Assembly: GCA_036788835.1 (NCBI GenBank)
Contig: DAIQMR010000004.1
Location: forward strand, 1-64,000
Source of the DNA: JALCSJ01 sp036788835
Lineage (GTDB): Bacteria; Bacillota; Negativicutes; Acidaminococcales; Acidaminococcaceae
DNA: 64,000 nt
Direction: 5' to 3'
Position numbers and translations under genes: made by a program. Below are positions 17,521-25,443 of this stretch, piece by piece. The notes below the pieces were generated by a model, which was not told the DNA's origin, did not search any database, and was given only the letters and a program-made list of their open reading frames with translations. Each line of letters begins with the position of its first letter. Within the stretch, counting starts at the first letter, position 1.

Positions 17521-18477
17521 ATGGACGTATTAAAAGAGATAGGCAATACAGGCGTTTTGCCGGTAGTGGTTATTGAGGACGAGAAGGACGCTGTGGCAAC
17601 CGCAGAAGCTTTGCTCAAAGGCGGAATAAATGCTATGGAAGTTACTTTCCGCACTGCCGCTGCCAAGGGTTCTATAAAGAAAGTCGCCGAAGCTGTACCT
17701 GAGATGCTGGTAGGCGCCGGTACTGTTTTAAACTTGACACAATGCAAGGAAGCAGTTGAAGCAGGGGCAAAGTTCATTGTTTCTCCCGGCTATTGCGACG
17801 AAGTAGTGTCCTGGTGCGTAGAGAACAATGTTCCTATTACTCCCGGCGTGGCTACTCCTTCTGAAATTATGATGGCTTTGACTCACGGCTTGAAGGTTGT
17901 GAAGTTCTTCCCGGCCGGCATCTTGGGCGGGCTGCCTGCTATGAAAGCTTTGAGCGGGCCCTTTGTGGGTCTGAAATTCATTCCTACCGGTGGCGTTAAT
18001 GCTGCCAATATGGAAGAATTCTTGGCAGCTCCTTTCATTCATGCCATTGGGGGTAGCTGGGTTTGTGCTAAGAAAGATATTTCCGAAGGAAATTTTGATA
18101 AGATTACTGCTTTGTGCGCTGAAGCCAGAGCTAAGGTTTTAGGCTTTGAAGTGGCTCACATCGGTATTAATACTAAAGATGCTCAGGAGTCCTTGGGCTT
18201 GGCTCAAGAATTGAACAAGGCCTTTGGATTTGCTGTTAAAGAAGGGAATAGTTCCAACTTTGCTTCTGCCGGGGTGGAAATCATGAAGAGCAAGGGCTTA
18301 GGCACTAATGGTCACATTGCAGTGCGTACGGCCTCCATTCCTCGGGCTATTGCCGAGCTGGAAAAGAAGGGCTTTGCTGTTGACATGTCTACGGCAAAGA
18401 GTAAAAACGATAAGATTACCGCCGTGTATCTGAAGAACGAAATGGGCGGTTTCGCTCTGCATCTACTGCAAAAATAA
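17521..18477 (+). CDS. eda: KDPG/KHG aldolase fused to a VOC (glyoxalase-like) domain
   Basis: A 318-residue fusion. Residues 1 to about 205 are a class I KDPG/4-hydroxy-2-oxoglutarate aldolase that cleaves KDPG to pyruvate and glyceraldehyde 3-phosphate. The catalytic Glu40 (AMEVTFRT) and Schiff-base Lys128 (VKFFPAG) are both present. Residues about 210-318, from FEVAHIGINTKDAQESL, look like a vicinal-oxygen-chelate/glyoxalase fold module. A stand-alone Eda is about 210 residues, so roughly 105 are extra. The gene is monocistronic, with its own promoter and a bidirectional terminator. The role of the VOC part is unknown; it may bind or detoxify an aldehyde or regulate the aldolase. Confidence 0.88.
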   Translation: MDVLKEIGNTGVLPVVVIEDEKDAVATAEALLKGGINAMEVTFRTAAAKGSIKKVAEAVPEMLVGAGTVLNLTQCKEAVEAGAKFIVSPGYCDEVVSWCVENNVPITPGVATPSEIMMALTHGLKVVKFFPAGILGGLPAMKALSGPFVGLKFIPTGGVNAANMEEFLAAPFIHAIGGSWVCAKKDISEGNFDKITALCAEARAKVLGFEVAHIGINTKDAQESLGLAQELNKAFGFAVKEGNSSNFASAGVEIMKSKGLGTNGHIAVRTASIPRAIAELEKKGFAVDMSTAKSKNDKITAVYLKNEMGGFALHLLQK

Positions 18478-18480
18478 ATA

Positions 18481-18521
18481 AAAGTGTGACAAAGGGTTAA
18501 GTCCATTTGTCACACTTTTTT
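18481..18521. terminator. Bidirectional terminator, GTGACA-type palindrome
   Basis: AAAGTGTGACAAA (18481-18493) pairs perfectly with TTTGTCACACTTT (18506-18518). T-tracts follow on both strands, so it can serve the aldolase gene on the plus strand and the convergent alanine dehydrogenase gene on the minus strand. Confidence 0.85.
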
Positions 18522-18555
18522 CTTGCTTTTCAACTAACCAGAAGCGGTTTGGGTG

Positions 18556-19671
18556 CTATTCCATTAGCTCCCCAATGTCTGTGTATTTCAGCTTGTCGCT
18601 GAGGGCTACGTTCTTACAGGTCAGGTATCCTTTGTAGGTGTTAATGCCGGAATAGATGGCCGGATGAGCTACGCAAGCTTTTTCCAGACCATGTTCAGCG
18701 ATGGCCAACCCGTATTTCTGAGTGGCATTAGTCAGGGCAATAGTAGAGGTCCGAGGCACAGCTCCCGGCATATTGCCAACGCAATAATGGATTATCCCGT
18801 CTACCACAAAAGTAGGATTGTCGTGGTAGGTAACCTTCGTGGTTTCGCAGCAGCCGCCTTGATCCACGGCTACGTCGACGATTAAGCTATTAGGTTTCAT
18901 TTTCTTAAGATAAGACTTTTTAATCAGTTTCGGAGCACTCTTGCCGGGAATCAGCACAGAACCGATGACCAAATCAGCTGTAGTCAAGGCTGTTTCAATA
19001 TTGGCCGGTGTGCTGTAGAGGGTTTGAATCCTGCCGCCAAAAAGATCGTCTAATTGAGCCAGACGCTCTAGATTAACATCCATAATGGTTACATTGGCGC
19101 CCATCCCCAGAGCGATTTTACAGGCGTTAAAGCCTACAGTGCCGGCTCCGATAATCACAACATTGGCTTTAGGCGTACCGGGAACTCCGGCCAGAAGGAT
19201 GCCGGGGCCACCAAAGGGTTTCTCCAAATATTTGGCGCCTTCCTGAATTGATAAACGACCGGCTATTTGGCTCATGGGAATCAAAAGAGGGATGCTGCCG
19301 TCTTTTTCGATTAGTGTTTCGTATGCCACGGACTTGACACCAGTGTCCAAAAGAGCTTTAGTTAAGTCCTTGTCGGCAGCTAGGTGTAAATAGGTGAACA
19401 GGATTAAATCTTTGTGGAAAAATTTGAATTCGGACTGCAAGGGTTCTTTGACCTTAACCATCATTTCGCACTTGTCCCAAACACCTTTGGCTTGAGATGC
19501 AATTTCCGCTCCGGCCTTTTTGTATTCTTCATCGGTGAAACCGCTGCCCAGGCCTGCGCCTCGCTCAATCAGCACCTGATGACCGGCACCTGTATAGGCT
19601 TTCACATTATCTGGTGTCAGACCTACACGAAATTCATTATTCTTAATCTCTTTGACACATCCGACTTTCAT
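18556..19671 (-). CDS. ald: Alanine dehydrogenase
   Basis: A 371-residue NAD-dependent L-alanine dehydrogenase that interconverts alanine and pyruvate plus ammonia. It opens with MKVGCVKEIKNNEFRVGLTP and contains the catalytic-His segment FTYLHLAADKDLT (about 93-105), the Rossmann motif VVIIGAGTVGFNACKIALGMGANV (about 168-192) and VDVAVDQGGCCET. The start at 19671 follows GGAGG by 9 nt; the earlier ATG at 19686 lies before that site. Monocistronic and convergent with the aldolase gene. Confidence 0.95.
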   Translation of the reverse strand: MKVGCVKEIKNNEFRVGLTPDNVKAYTGAGHQVLIERGAGLGSGFTDEEYKKAGAEIASQAKGVWDKCEMMVKVKEPLQSEFKFFHKDLILFTYLHLAADKDLTKALLDTGVKSVAYETLIEKDGSIPLLIPMSQIAGRLSIQEGAKYLEKPFGGPGILLAGVPGTPKANVVIIGAGTVGFNACKIALGMGANVTIMDVNLERLAQLDDLFGGRIQTLYSTPANIETALTTADLVIGSVLIPGKSAPKLIKKSYLKKMKPNSLIVDVAVDQGGCCETTKVTYHDNPTFVVDGIIHYCVGNMPGAVPRTSTIALTNATQKYGLAIAEHGLEKACVAHPAIYSGINTYKGYLTCKNVALSDKLKYTDIGELME

Positions 19672-19835
19672 TTTTATCGCCTCCATTTTTTGAATTTACC
19701 AATAGCCGTATCTTCTACTGATGCTTAAATAGTAACATAATATTTTTGTTCAGGTCAAGAAAATCCGTGTGTGTACAAATGCAGAGTGTGACTTAGGAGA
19801 CAGGCTTTTTTGCCATAAAAGGAAGGGGGTACACA

Positions 19836-20285
19836 ATGAAAATTATAGTATGTTCATGTTTATTGGGTAATAATTGCAAATACAATGGTAAAAACAATAG
19901 GAATGAAGAGCTGCTGGCATATTTGCAGGGCAAAGAAATCCGGCCTGTGTGTCCGGAGGCTATGGGGGGTCTGCCTACTCCCAGGGAACCTGTGGAGTGG
20001 GTGAAGGGCAGGGCACTGTATGTAAGCGGCGGTGATGTTACTGCCGAATTTGACCGCGGGGCGGCGTTGGCTGCCGAATTCGTTGCCAAGGAGCAGCCTG
20101 ACCGGGTCATCATGCAGCCCCGGAGTCCCAGCTGCGGCGTAGGGTTTATTTACGATGGAACTTTTTCCGGGCATTTAATTCCGGGCCATGGAGACTTTGC
20201 CACGCAGGTTTTAGCCCTAGGGTATCAAGTGGCAGAGCAGCAGTTAAGCGATAAATTTATAATTCTGGAAAAGATGAGAGGTTAA
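19836..20285 (+). CDS. DUF523 family cysteine-rich protein
   Basis: A 149-residue protein of the DUF523 (YbbK-like) family, whose biochemical function is unknown. Conserved cysteine motifs are visible: CSCLLGNNCKY at residues 6-16, PVCPEAMGGLPTPR at about 38-51 and QPRSPSCGVG at about 92-101. Their pattern suggests metal or Fe-S binding, which is inference. It is the first of a two-gene unit with the zinc-ribbon protein that follows 3 bp later. Confidence 0.85.
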   Translation: MKIIVCSCLLGNNCKYNGKNNRNEELLAYLQGKEIRPVCPEAMGGLPTPREPVEWVKGRALYVSGGDVTAEFDRGAALAAEFVAKEQPDRVIMQPRSPSCGVGFIYDGTFSGHLIPGHGDFATQVLALGYQVAEQQLSDKFIILEKMRG

Positions 20286-20288
20286 GCC

Positions 20289-20660
20289 ATGTTTTTCATT
20301 TTCGGTATTAGTCAAAAAGAACAGCAGCTGGAGTTCGATCAGGTAGTTGTCTGCAATAACTGCGGCAAATATGGGCATATCACAGTGTGGATGACCTACT
20401 CATATTTCATGCTATTTTTCATACCACTGTTTAAATGGGGCAGGCGGTACTTTGTGAAGATGAGCTGCTGCGGGGACATCGGCGAAATCAGCCGTGAGCT
20501 TGGCGAAAAAATCGCCGCAGGCAGATTGCATACCCTGGCACCTGAGGATTTGCCCTTTCCGGAGCATATGTCAACCTGGCACCACTGTCCCAAGTGCGGT
20601 TTTGCTACTGACGAAGCTTATGAGTTCTGTCCCAAGTGCGGGAGCAAATTAGAACCGTAA
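20289..20660 (+). CDS. Zinc-ribbon protein with a short hydrophobic segment
   Basis: A 123-residue protein with two zinc-ribbon halves: CNNCGKYGHI near residue 22 and, at the C-terminus, CPKCGFATDEAYEFCPKCG (about 98-116). Between them MTYSYFMLFFIPLFKWG could be a short membrane-associated or buried segment, and CC near residue 59 may complete the first site. It is co-oriented with the DUF523 gene. Its last 12 bp overlap the 3' end of the convergent kinase gene. No specific function can be assigned. Confidence 0.75.
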   Translation: MFFIFGISQKEQQLEFDQVVVCNNCGKYGHITVWMTYSYFMLFFIPLFKWGRRYFVKMSCCGDIGEISRELGEKIAAGRLHTLAPEDLPFPEHMSTWHHCPKCGFATDEAYEFCPKCGSKLEP

Positions 20661-21461
20661 GGCGCAATGCCGTACAGCACCGGCCCATTTGTTAATCCTA
20701 AAGGAGCCTTGAAGGACGGCGTGCATATATTCCCTGGTTATAGCCATAGTTTCTTGAATGGTATGCCCCTTGGCCAGATTGGCGGTGACACAGGCGGAAA
20801 AGGTACAGCCTGCACCATTATTAAAGGCACCGGGAATCTTTGAGCCCGTGCTGGTGATGTAAGATTTGCCATCGTAGAGCAGGTCAACGGCATTATCTCC
20901 GGGCAGTCTGTTTCCGGCTTTAACAATAACATACTTGGCACCCATTTCATGCAGACGGGTGGCGGCTTCTTTCATTTCATCAAGAGTGCTTACCTTGTCC
21001 ATATGACTCAGATAGGCTGCTTCCAACAAATTGGGTGTAATTACGTCAGCTCTTTGTACCAGGACTTCCTTGATGGCTTGGGCTGCCTCAGGAACCATGA
21101 TGGCATCGACACCTTTACAGACCATTACAGGGTCAATAACTACATTTTTTAATTTATACCGGTCGATGGTAGCGGCTACCAGGTGGACTAATTCTGCGCT
21201 GCCCAGCATACCGGTTTTCATGGCGTCAACGCCGATTCCGTCCAAAATCGTGCTCAACTGTGCTTTGATAGTGGGAAGGTCAATGACGGAAATATCGTGA
21301 GACCAGTTATTGGCCGGATTCTCCGCCACAATGCAGGTTAAGGCCACCATGCCATAGACGCCCATTTCTTCCATTGTCTTTAAGTCGGCCTCCAGGCCGG
21401 CCCCGCCGCTGGTATCGCTGCCGGCAATAGTCATTGCTTTATACATTGGTTTATTGTTCAT
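20649..21461 (-). CDS. ThiD-like hydroxymethylpyrimidine/pyridoxal kinase
   Basis: A ribokinase-fold kinase of 270 residues with the ThiD opening MTIAGSDTSGGAGLEADLKTM, DPVMVCKGVDAIM in the middle and the anion-hole motif NNGAGCTFSA (about 228-237). The GAGC version, instead of GTGC, is typical of the Bacillus PdxK branch of ThiD-like kinases, which phosphorylate pyridoxine or pyridoxal as well as HMP. Either vitamin B6 salvage or thiamine pyrimidine activation is possible. No thiamine genes or TPP riboswitch are adjacent, which mildly favours PdxK. Confidence 0.85.
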   Translation of the reverse strand: MNNKPMYKAMTIAGSDTSGGAGLEADLKTMEEMGVYGMVALTCIVAENPANNWSHDISVIDLPTIKAQLSTILDGIGVDAMKTGMLGSAELVHLVAATIDRYKLKNVVIDPVMVCKGVDAIMVPEAAQAIKEVLVQRADVITPNLLEAAYLSHMDKVSTLDEMKEAATRLHEMGAKYVIVKAGNRLPGDNAVDLLYDGKSYITSTGSKIPGAFNNGAGCTFSACVTANLAKGHTIQETMAITREYMHAVLQGSFRINKWAGAVRHCALRF

Positions 21462-21744
21462 AGATATACCTCATTTCTCTAAAATTATAAATCAATTATA
21501 AGCCAGGAGTATTTAAAGAAAAAAGACACTGTTTGCAAAAAAAACAAGTAAAACTGACACCTAAAAGTGTGATAAGGATTTCCTTTGTCACGCTTTTATA
21601 CATAAAGGACTAAGTCTTTAGTACTACCGGACAATAAAATAAAAAGAAAATACTCCTCACGCCTCACGCATTGGTTTGCACATTGCACTAGAATTTAAGA
21701 CAAGAATTATGAACAATGTTCAGGTGCAAATGAGGAGGCACAAG
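21462..21744. other. Intergenic region with a GTGACA-type hairpin
   Basis: AT-rich spacer between the divergent kinase gene and the small T2SSG-like gene. It holds an imperfect palindrome AAAAGTGTGATAAGGA (21563-21578) / TCCTTTGTCACGCTTTT (21581-21597), one of the window's recurring family. No other gene or RNA signature was recognised. Confidence 0.6.
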
Positions 21745-22023
21745 ATGCAAACACAAGGGAATTTTTTTGCAAGATTATTTTACGGGACAGAAGTGGCACA
21801 GGCCGGAGCAGCTGTTCTGGCAAGAGCCGTAGATAAATATAAGCGGGAAACAGGCTCTTTACCATTGAGATTAGAAGACTTAACGAGGAAGCAAAAAAAA
21901 CTGCCTCAATATGGGCCATGGGTAAAAAAAGACGATTTGAAGGATCCATGGGGCAATGAATATAACTATAGTTTTAGTTCGACCAATAGACAGTATGCTA
22001 TTTGGTCGGCAGGCATGAATTAA
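21745..22023 (+). CDS. Small protein resembling the C-terminal part of GspG-type pseudopilins
   Basis: A 92-residue protein. Residues about 25-90 follow the type II secretion GspG pattern: YKRETGSLPLRLEDL, then LKDPWGNEYNYSFSSTNRQYAIWSAG, equivalent to the family's LKDPWGNPY...WSLG end. It lacks the prepilin leader and long hydrophobic N-terminal helix that real pseudopilins need, having only FFARLFYGTEVAQAGAAVLARAV. The start at 21745 has GAGGAGG 8 nt upstream. No other secretion genes are nearby. It may be a truncated relic or a soluble stand-alone T2SSG domain. Confidence 0.7.
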   Translation: MQTQGNFFARLFYGTEVAQAGAAVLARAVDKYKRETGSLPLRLEDLTRKQKKLPQYGPWVKKDDLKDPWGNEYNYSFSSTNRQYAIWSAGMN

Positions 22024-22103
22024 CAAGAGGATAGGCAGGAGTTTTGGCGAGAGAGAGGTTTTCTCTTTTCAATTAAATAGATAGTTACGGTATTTTTCAA
22101 ACC

Positions 22104-22146
22104 AATAAGTGCGACAAAAGGGACTGTCCCTTTTGTCGCACTTATT
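22104..22146. repeat. Perfect 20-bp-arm palindrome, GTGACA family
   Basis: The arms 22104-22123 and 22127-22146 are perfectly complementary around a CTG loop, with cores GCGACAAAAGGGA / TCCCTTTTGTCGC. It lies between the T2SSG-like gene and trmK, too close to the trmK start to be a simple terminator of trmK. It is REP-like in size and symmetry. Confidence 0.85.
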
Positions 22147-22174
22147 GTATAATATAAGGTATTGGAGGTGCGGC

Positions 22175-23138
22175 ATGAATTTTGGGAAAAGGCTCAAGGC
22201 CATAGGAAATATGGTGCCTAAAGGCAAAAGCTTAGTGGATGTAGGCACAGATCATGCCTATTTGCCGGTGCTTTTGGCCCTGGAGGGGAAAGTAGCCCAT
22301 GCTATTGCCACCGACATAGTTCCCGGACCTTGTCACGCTGCCCGTAAAACTGTTGACGAGTATAAGCTCGGTGCCGTAATCGAAGTCCGTCAGGCCGACG
22401 GTTTAACCGGTGTTACGGCTGCAGAGGCGGAAACAGTGGTTATAGCAGGCATGGGAGCGGGGACAATGCTGCAAATATTGGAAAGGTCGCCTAAAGTTCT
22501 ATCCGGGATTAAGCATTTGATTTTGCAGCCCATGAATGACAGCGAGCAGATTAGACATTGGGCTGAGGAGCGGCATTGGAATATTGCAGCCGAGGATTTA
22601 GTCGAAGAGGGAGAAAAAATTTACGAGATACTTCGTCTGAATCCCTGCACCGAAACAGAATCTGAGGCTCAGACACGGACTACGGACCGGGACTCGACTA
22701 CGGACCGGGACTCGACTACGGACCGGGACTCGACTACGGACCGGGACTCGNNNNNNNNNNNNNNNNNNNNNNNNNNNNNNNNNNNNNNNNNNNNNNNNNN
22801 NNNNNNNNNNNNNNNNNNNNNNNNNNNNNNNNNNNNNNNNNNNNNNNNNNACCACGGACCGGGACTCGACTACGGACCGGGACTCGACCACGGACCGGGA
22901 CTCGACCACGGACCGGGACTCTGCTCATGACACCTGCTACCAAGTGGGCACATACCTTATTCAGCACCATCATCCCTTGCTCAAAAAGTTTGTCACCGAA
23001 CTTCTGCACAAGTATACTGACTTGCTTGCGGCTATGGAGGCCAGCCCTCGGGCTAGCGCCAGCGACAAATATAAAGATTTTCAACGTATTAAAAGACAAT
23101 TGGAGGAGATTATTAATGAAGAAAACAACAGTAACTGA
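22175..23138 (+). CDS. trmK: tRNA (adenine(22)-N1)-methyltransferase, interrupted by repeat and assembly gap
   Basis: TrmK methylates A22 of tRNA with SAM. The N-terminal Rossmann domain shows LVDVGTDHAYLPVLLA (residues about 20-35), ATDIVPGPCHAA and VIAGMGAGTMLQIL. The C-terminal helical part resumes after the gap with YQVGTYLIQHHHPLLKKFV and ends at 23138. Between them is a TTDRDS hexapeptide repeat (22679-22750 and 22851-22922) around 100 N. The right half is in a different frame from the left in these coordinates only because the placeholder length is arbitrary. Both halves read TTDRDS, so the real gene is probably intact. ATG 22175 follows GGAGG. It overlaps the next gene by 23 bp. Confidence 0.85.
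22679..22922 (+). repeat. 18-bp coding tandem repeat flanking a 100-N gap
   Basis: Four copies of ACTACGGACCGGGACTCG lie at 22679-22750 and four near-identical copies (ACC/ACT and final TCG/TCT variants) at 22851-22922. Positions 22751-22850 are 100 N, a standard unknown-length gap. The array is at least 8 units, encodes (TTDRDS)n in trmK, and evidently defeated assembly. Confidence 0.95.
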
Positions 23139-23913
23139 CATCTGTCTGGCTATGAACGAAATTGCTCCCGTACAGTATGCCGAAAGCTGGGACAATCCCG
23201 GACTTTTGCTGGGAGATACTCAGGCCCCGGTGAAGAAGATTATGGTTGCCTTAGACCTGATGCCGGAAGTGGCCAAGCAGGCCATTGATAAAAAGGTGGA
23301 TATGATTATCACGCACCACCCCTATTATTTCAATCTGCCCAAGACACTGGTCATTACTGATATTAAAATGTATTTCATGTACGAACTCATTAAACATAAT
23401 ATTGCCGTTTATGCGGCTCATACTAATCTGGACGCTGCCAAAGGCGGCGTTAATGATGTGCTGGCGGCGAAACTTGGCCTGGCCAAAGTGGAAACCATTG
23501 ACCGTCCTGAGTGCCCGGAACAAGGCTTGGCCCGTATTGGTTTTCTGACTAAACCAATGGAACTCAAAGCTTTTGCCACCAAAGTGAAAAAAGCTTTGAA
23601 TGCAGATGGAGTGGCCTATACCGATGGCGGCCAAGACTGCTACAAAATCGCCGTGGTAGGCGGCGGCGGTTCAGACTTCATGGAAGCCGCACTAAAGGCC
23701 GGGGCAGACACCCTAGTTACCGGCGATGTTAAATATCATGTGGCTCAGAAGGCTCTGGACCTAGGCCTTAACCTAGTCGATGCCGGACACCAATTCAGTG
23801 AGCGTCCGGTCCTGGACCAGCTGGAAAGCGTCCTCAAAGGCTGGGCCAAAGATAGCGGCCGGGAGGTTAAAATTCTCAGAGCCGAAGAAGAAATCATATT
23901 ACAACATGTATAG
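23116..23913 (+). CDS. Nif3-like dinuclear metal centre protein
   Basis: A 265-residue member of the NIF3/YqfO/YbgI (GTP cyclohydrolase I type 2) family, which forms hexameric rings with a two-metal site. The metal motif ITHHPYYF (about 65-72) and the C-terminal GDVKYHVAQKAL and DAGHQFSE motifs are present; the NPGLLLGD opening is typical. It lacks the inserted CutA-like domain of longer homologues. The start at 23116 overlaps the trmK tail by 23 bp, the common trmK-nif3 arrangement of Firmicutes. The cellular function remains unsettled. Confidence 0.9.
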   Translation: MKKTTVTDICLAMNEIAPVQYAESWDNPGLLLGDTQAPVKKIMVALDLMPEVAKQAIDKKVDMIITHHPYYFNLPKTLVITDIKMYFMYELIKHNIAVYAAHTNLDAAKGGVNDVLAAKLGLAKVETIDRPECPEQGLARIGFLTKPMELKAFATKVKKALNADGVAYTDGGQDCYKIAVVGGGGSDFMEAALKAGADTLVTGDVKYHVAQKALDLGLNLVDAGHQFSERPVLDQLESVLKGWAKDSGREVKILRAEEEIILQHV

Positions 23914-24076
23914 TTTTAAAGATAAAGCAAAATAGCTGAGCCGCTGAGAAGTTTCCCGACGGGACGTGTAAAGCACAGAGGTAGGCACTTTAGTGCCCGG
24001 CGAGGACCTGGGCGTGATTATCTCAGTGACGAAGCGACTTTATATTATTTCATACTATAACTACTAGGAGCAGAAC
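23914..24076. other. Intergenic region with possible folded RNA or repeat remnant
   Basis: GC-richer than usual spacers here. It holds GGCACTTTAGTGCC (23984-23997), a tight palindrome, and CTGAG (about 23937) matching CTCAG (about 24023) that could enclose about 90 nt. No T-run follows. It may be an untranslated structured element of the downstream yhaM-like gene or a decayed repeat. No known RNA family was recognised. Confidence 0.35.
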
Positions 24077-25000
24077 ATGATCAGTGATTTAAAATTAGGC
24101 GAAAAATTTGAGCAGCCTTGCTTAGTACGCCTCCAGAAAATTGGCACATCTTCCAACGGGAAAGCGTATGCCAAAGGACTCTTGGAAGACAATAGCGGCT
24201 GCGTTCCTTTTATTTGTTTCGAAGCAGGCCCCATCGGCCGCCTGCAAAAACTGGAGGAACCCCGTCCCATGAAAGTGGGAGGTAATGTGGATATTAATAA
24301 ATATTCCACTAATATGGCACTCCAGATTATTTTGCAAAAGGCCGACCTGGTTGGCCCTGAGGACGATATATCCAACCTTTTGCCCACAGGGGGCATCAAC
24401 CTAGAAGAATATACAAAAAAATTAAATGACCTTATGTCTATGGTCAAGGACCCCGGCCTAAAAAAATTAGTGGATACGGTACTTTCCGGGGAAACCTACC
24501 AGCAATTTCTGATTAACCCTGCGGGTATGCGGTTGCATCATGCTTATGTAGGCGGTTTGCTGCACCACACGGTTTCTGTGACAGAACTGGCCATTGCCAT
24601 GGGTAAAACTATCGGCGGTGTGGACCAAGACCTGATAATTACCGGAGCTTTGCTGCACGACATAGGTAAATTACAGGAAATTTCTCCGGAACTGGGTTTT
24701 CCCTATACTACGGAAGGCCGTTTTCTGGGACACATTGCCATTGGAGCCATGAAAATTCAGGCCATGGGCAGCAGAATTATCGAACTGGATAAGAATAAAC
24801 TAGAACAATTGCTTCATATTATACTGTCCCACCACGGTGATATGGAAAAAGGCTCTCCCGTAAACTGCAAAACAAAGGAAAGCTTCATCGTCCACTATGC
24901 TGACGAGCTGGATGCCAACCTGAACCAATTCCATAAATGGGAGTCCAAAAGTCAGTGGGAATATAACAAAATGCTGCAAAGGTATCTGTTTAAGCCCTGA
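24077..25000 (+). CDS. YhaM-like 3'-5' exoribonuclease (OB + HD domains)
   Basis: A 307-residue protein. An N-terminal OB-type nucleic acid-binding domain (about 1-95) precedes an HD phosphohydrolase domain with H-HD-H-D motifs: LHHAYVGGLLHHT (about 155), GALLHDIGKLQE (about 193), ILSHHGD (about 255) and VHYADELDANL (about 277). This architecture is that of YhaM/CbfI, a 3'-5' exonuclease of RNA and DNA ends. The gene is about the usual 310-residue length. It sits alone upstream of rnpB. Another HD nuclease activity is possible, but the OB-HD pairing is distinctive. Confidence 0.85.
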   Translation: MISDLKLGEKFEQPCLVRLQKIGTSSNGKAYAKGLLEDNSGCVPFICFEAGPIGRLQKLEEPRPMKVGGNVDINKYSTNMALQIILQKADLVGPEDDISNLLPTGGINLEEYTKKLNDLMSMVKDPGLKKLVDTVLSGETYQQFLINPAGMRLHHAYVGGLLHHTVSVTELAIAMGKTIGGVDQDLIITGALLHDIGKLQEISPELGFPYTTEGRFLGHIAIGAMKIQAMGSRIIELDKNKLEQLLHIILSHHGDMEKGSPVNCKTKESFIVHYADELDANLNQFHKWESKSQWEYNKMLQRYLFKP

Positions 25001-25084
25001 GTATGGCATGGACAGCACTGTTCTAACATTAAAAGTATGACAAAAATCTTGACGTAATACGGTAATTATGATAAGTTTTCACAT

Positions 25085-25420
25085 GTGAGTGCGAAAGATA
25101 ATCGCGGCAGCTGCGTGCTGACGAGGAAAGTCCGAGCTCCAAAGGGCAGAATGCTGGATAACGTCCAGTGGAGGCAACTCCCAGGCTAGTGCCACAGAGA
25201 TATACCGCCGGGCAACCGGTAAGGGTGAAAAGGTGCGGTAAGAGCGCACCAGCGGCCAAGTGATTGGCCGGCTAGGTAAACCCCATTCGGAGCAAGACCA
25301 AATAGGGAAGGGATGAAGCGGCCCGCTGATCCTTCCGGGTTGTGTCGCTTGAGCCTGCAGGTAACTGCAGGACTAGATAAATGATTATCAATTACAGAAC
25401 TCGGCTTAATGAGCACTCAC
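25085..25420 (+). ncRNA. rnpB: RNase P RNA, type A
   Basis: The catalytic RNA of RNase P, which matures tRNA 5' ends. Recognisable conserved segments are GAGGAAAGTCCGAGCTCC (25122 on, CR-I), CAGGCTAGTGCCACAGAGA, CCGGTAAGGGTGAAA, the AGGTAAACCCCA region (CR-IV side) and ACTAGATAAATGATTATC...ACAGAACTCGGCTTA near the 3' end (CR-V). The terminal helix P1 is seen as GTGAGTGC (25085-25092) against GCACTCAC (25413-25420). Apparent reading frames across this stretch on either strand are spurious. Confidence 0.95.
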
Positions 25421-25443
25421 AAACATATATAAAAGGGGAAATT

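Noticed and set aside
22679..22922. CRISPR array
   Set aside because: Units are contiguous with no spacers and encode a hexapeptide within trmK.
22927..23115. N-terminal extension of the Nif3-like protein
   Set aside because: That frame runs through trmK coding sequence; the family start and operon overlap support 23116.
22944..23138. Separate 64-codon gene after the N gap
   Set aside because: It is the C-terminal end of TrmK, in frame with TTDRDS repeats on both sides of the gap.
25029..25416. Minus-strand reading frames of about 76 codons over rnpB
   Set aside because: They lie opposite a clear RNase P RNA; no ribosome site or recognisable protein features.
25381..25443. Earlier ATG for the glycosyltransferase
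   Set aside because: It falls inside the 3' end of rnpB; the GT-A domain and a ribosome site support 25444.
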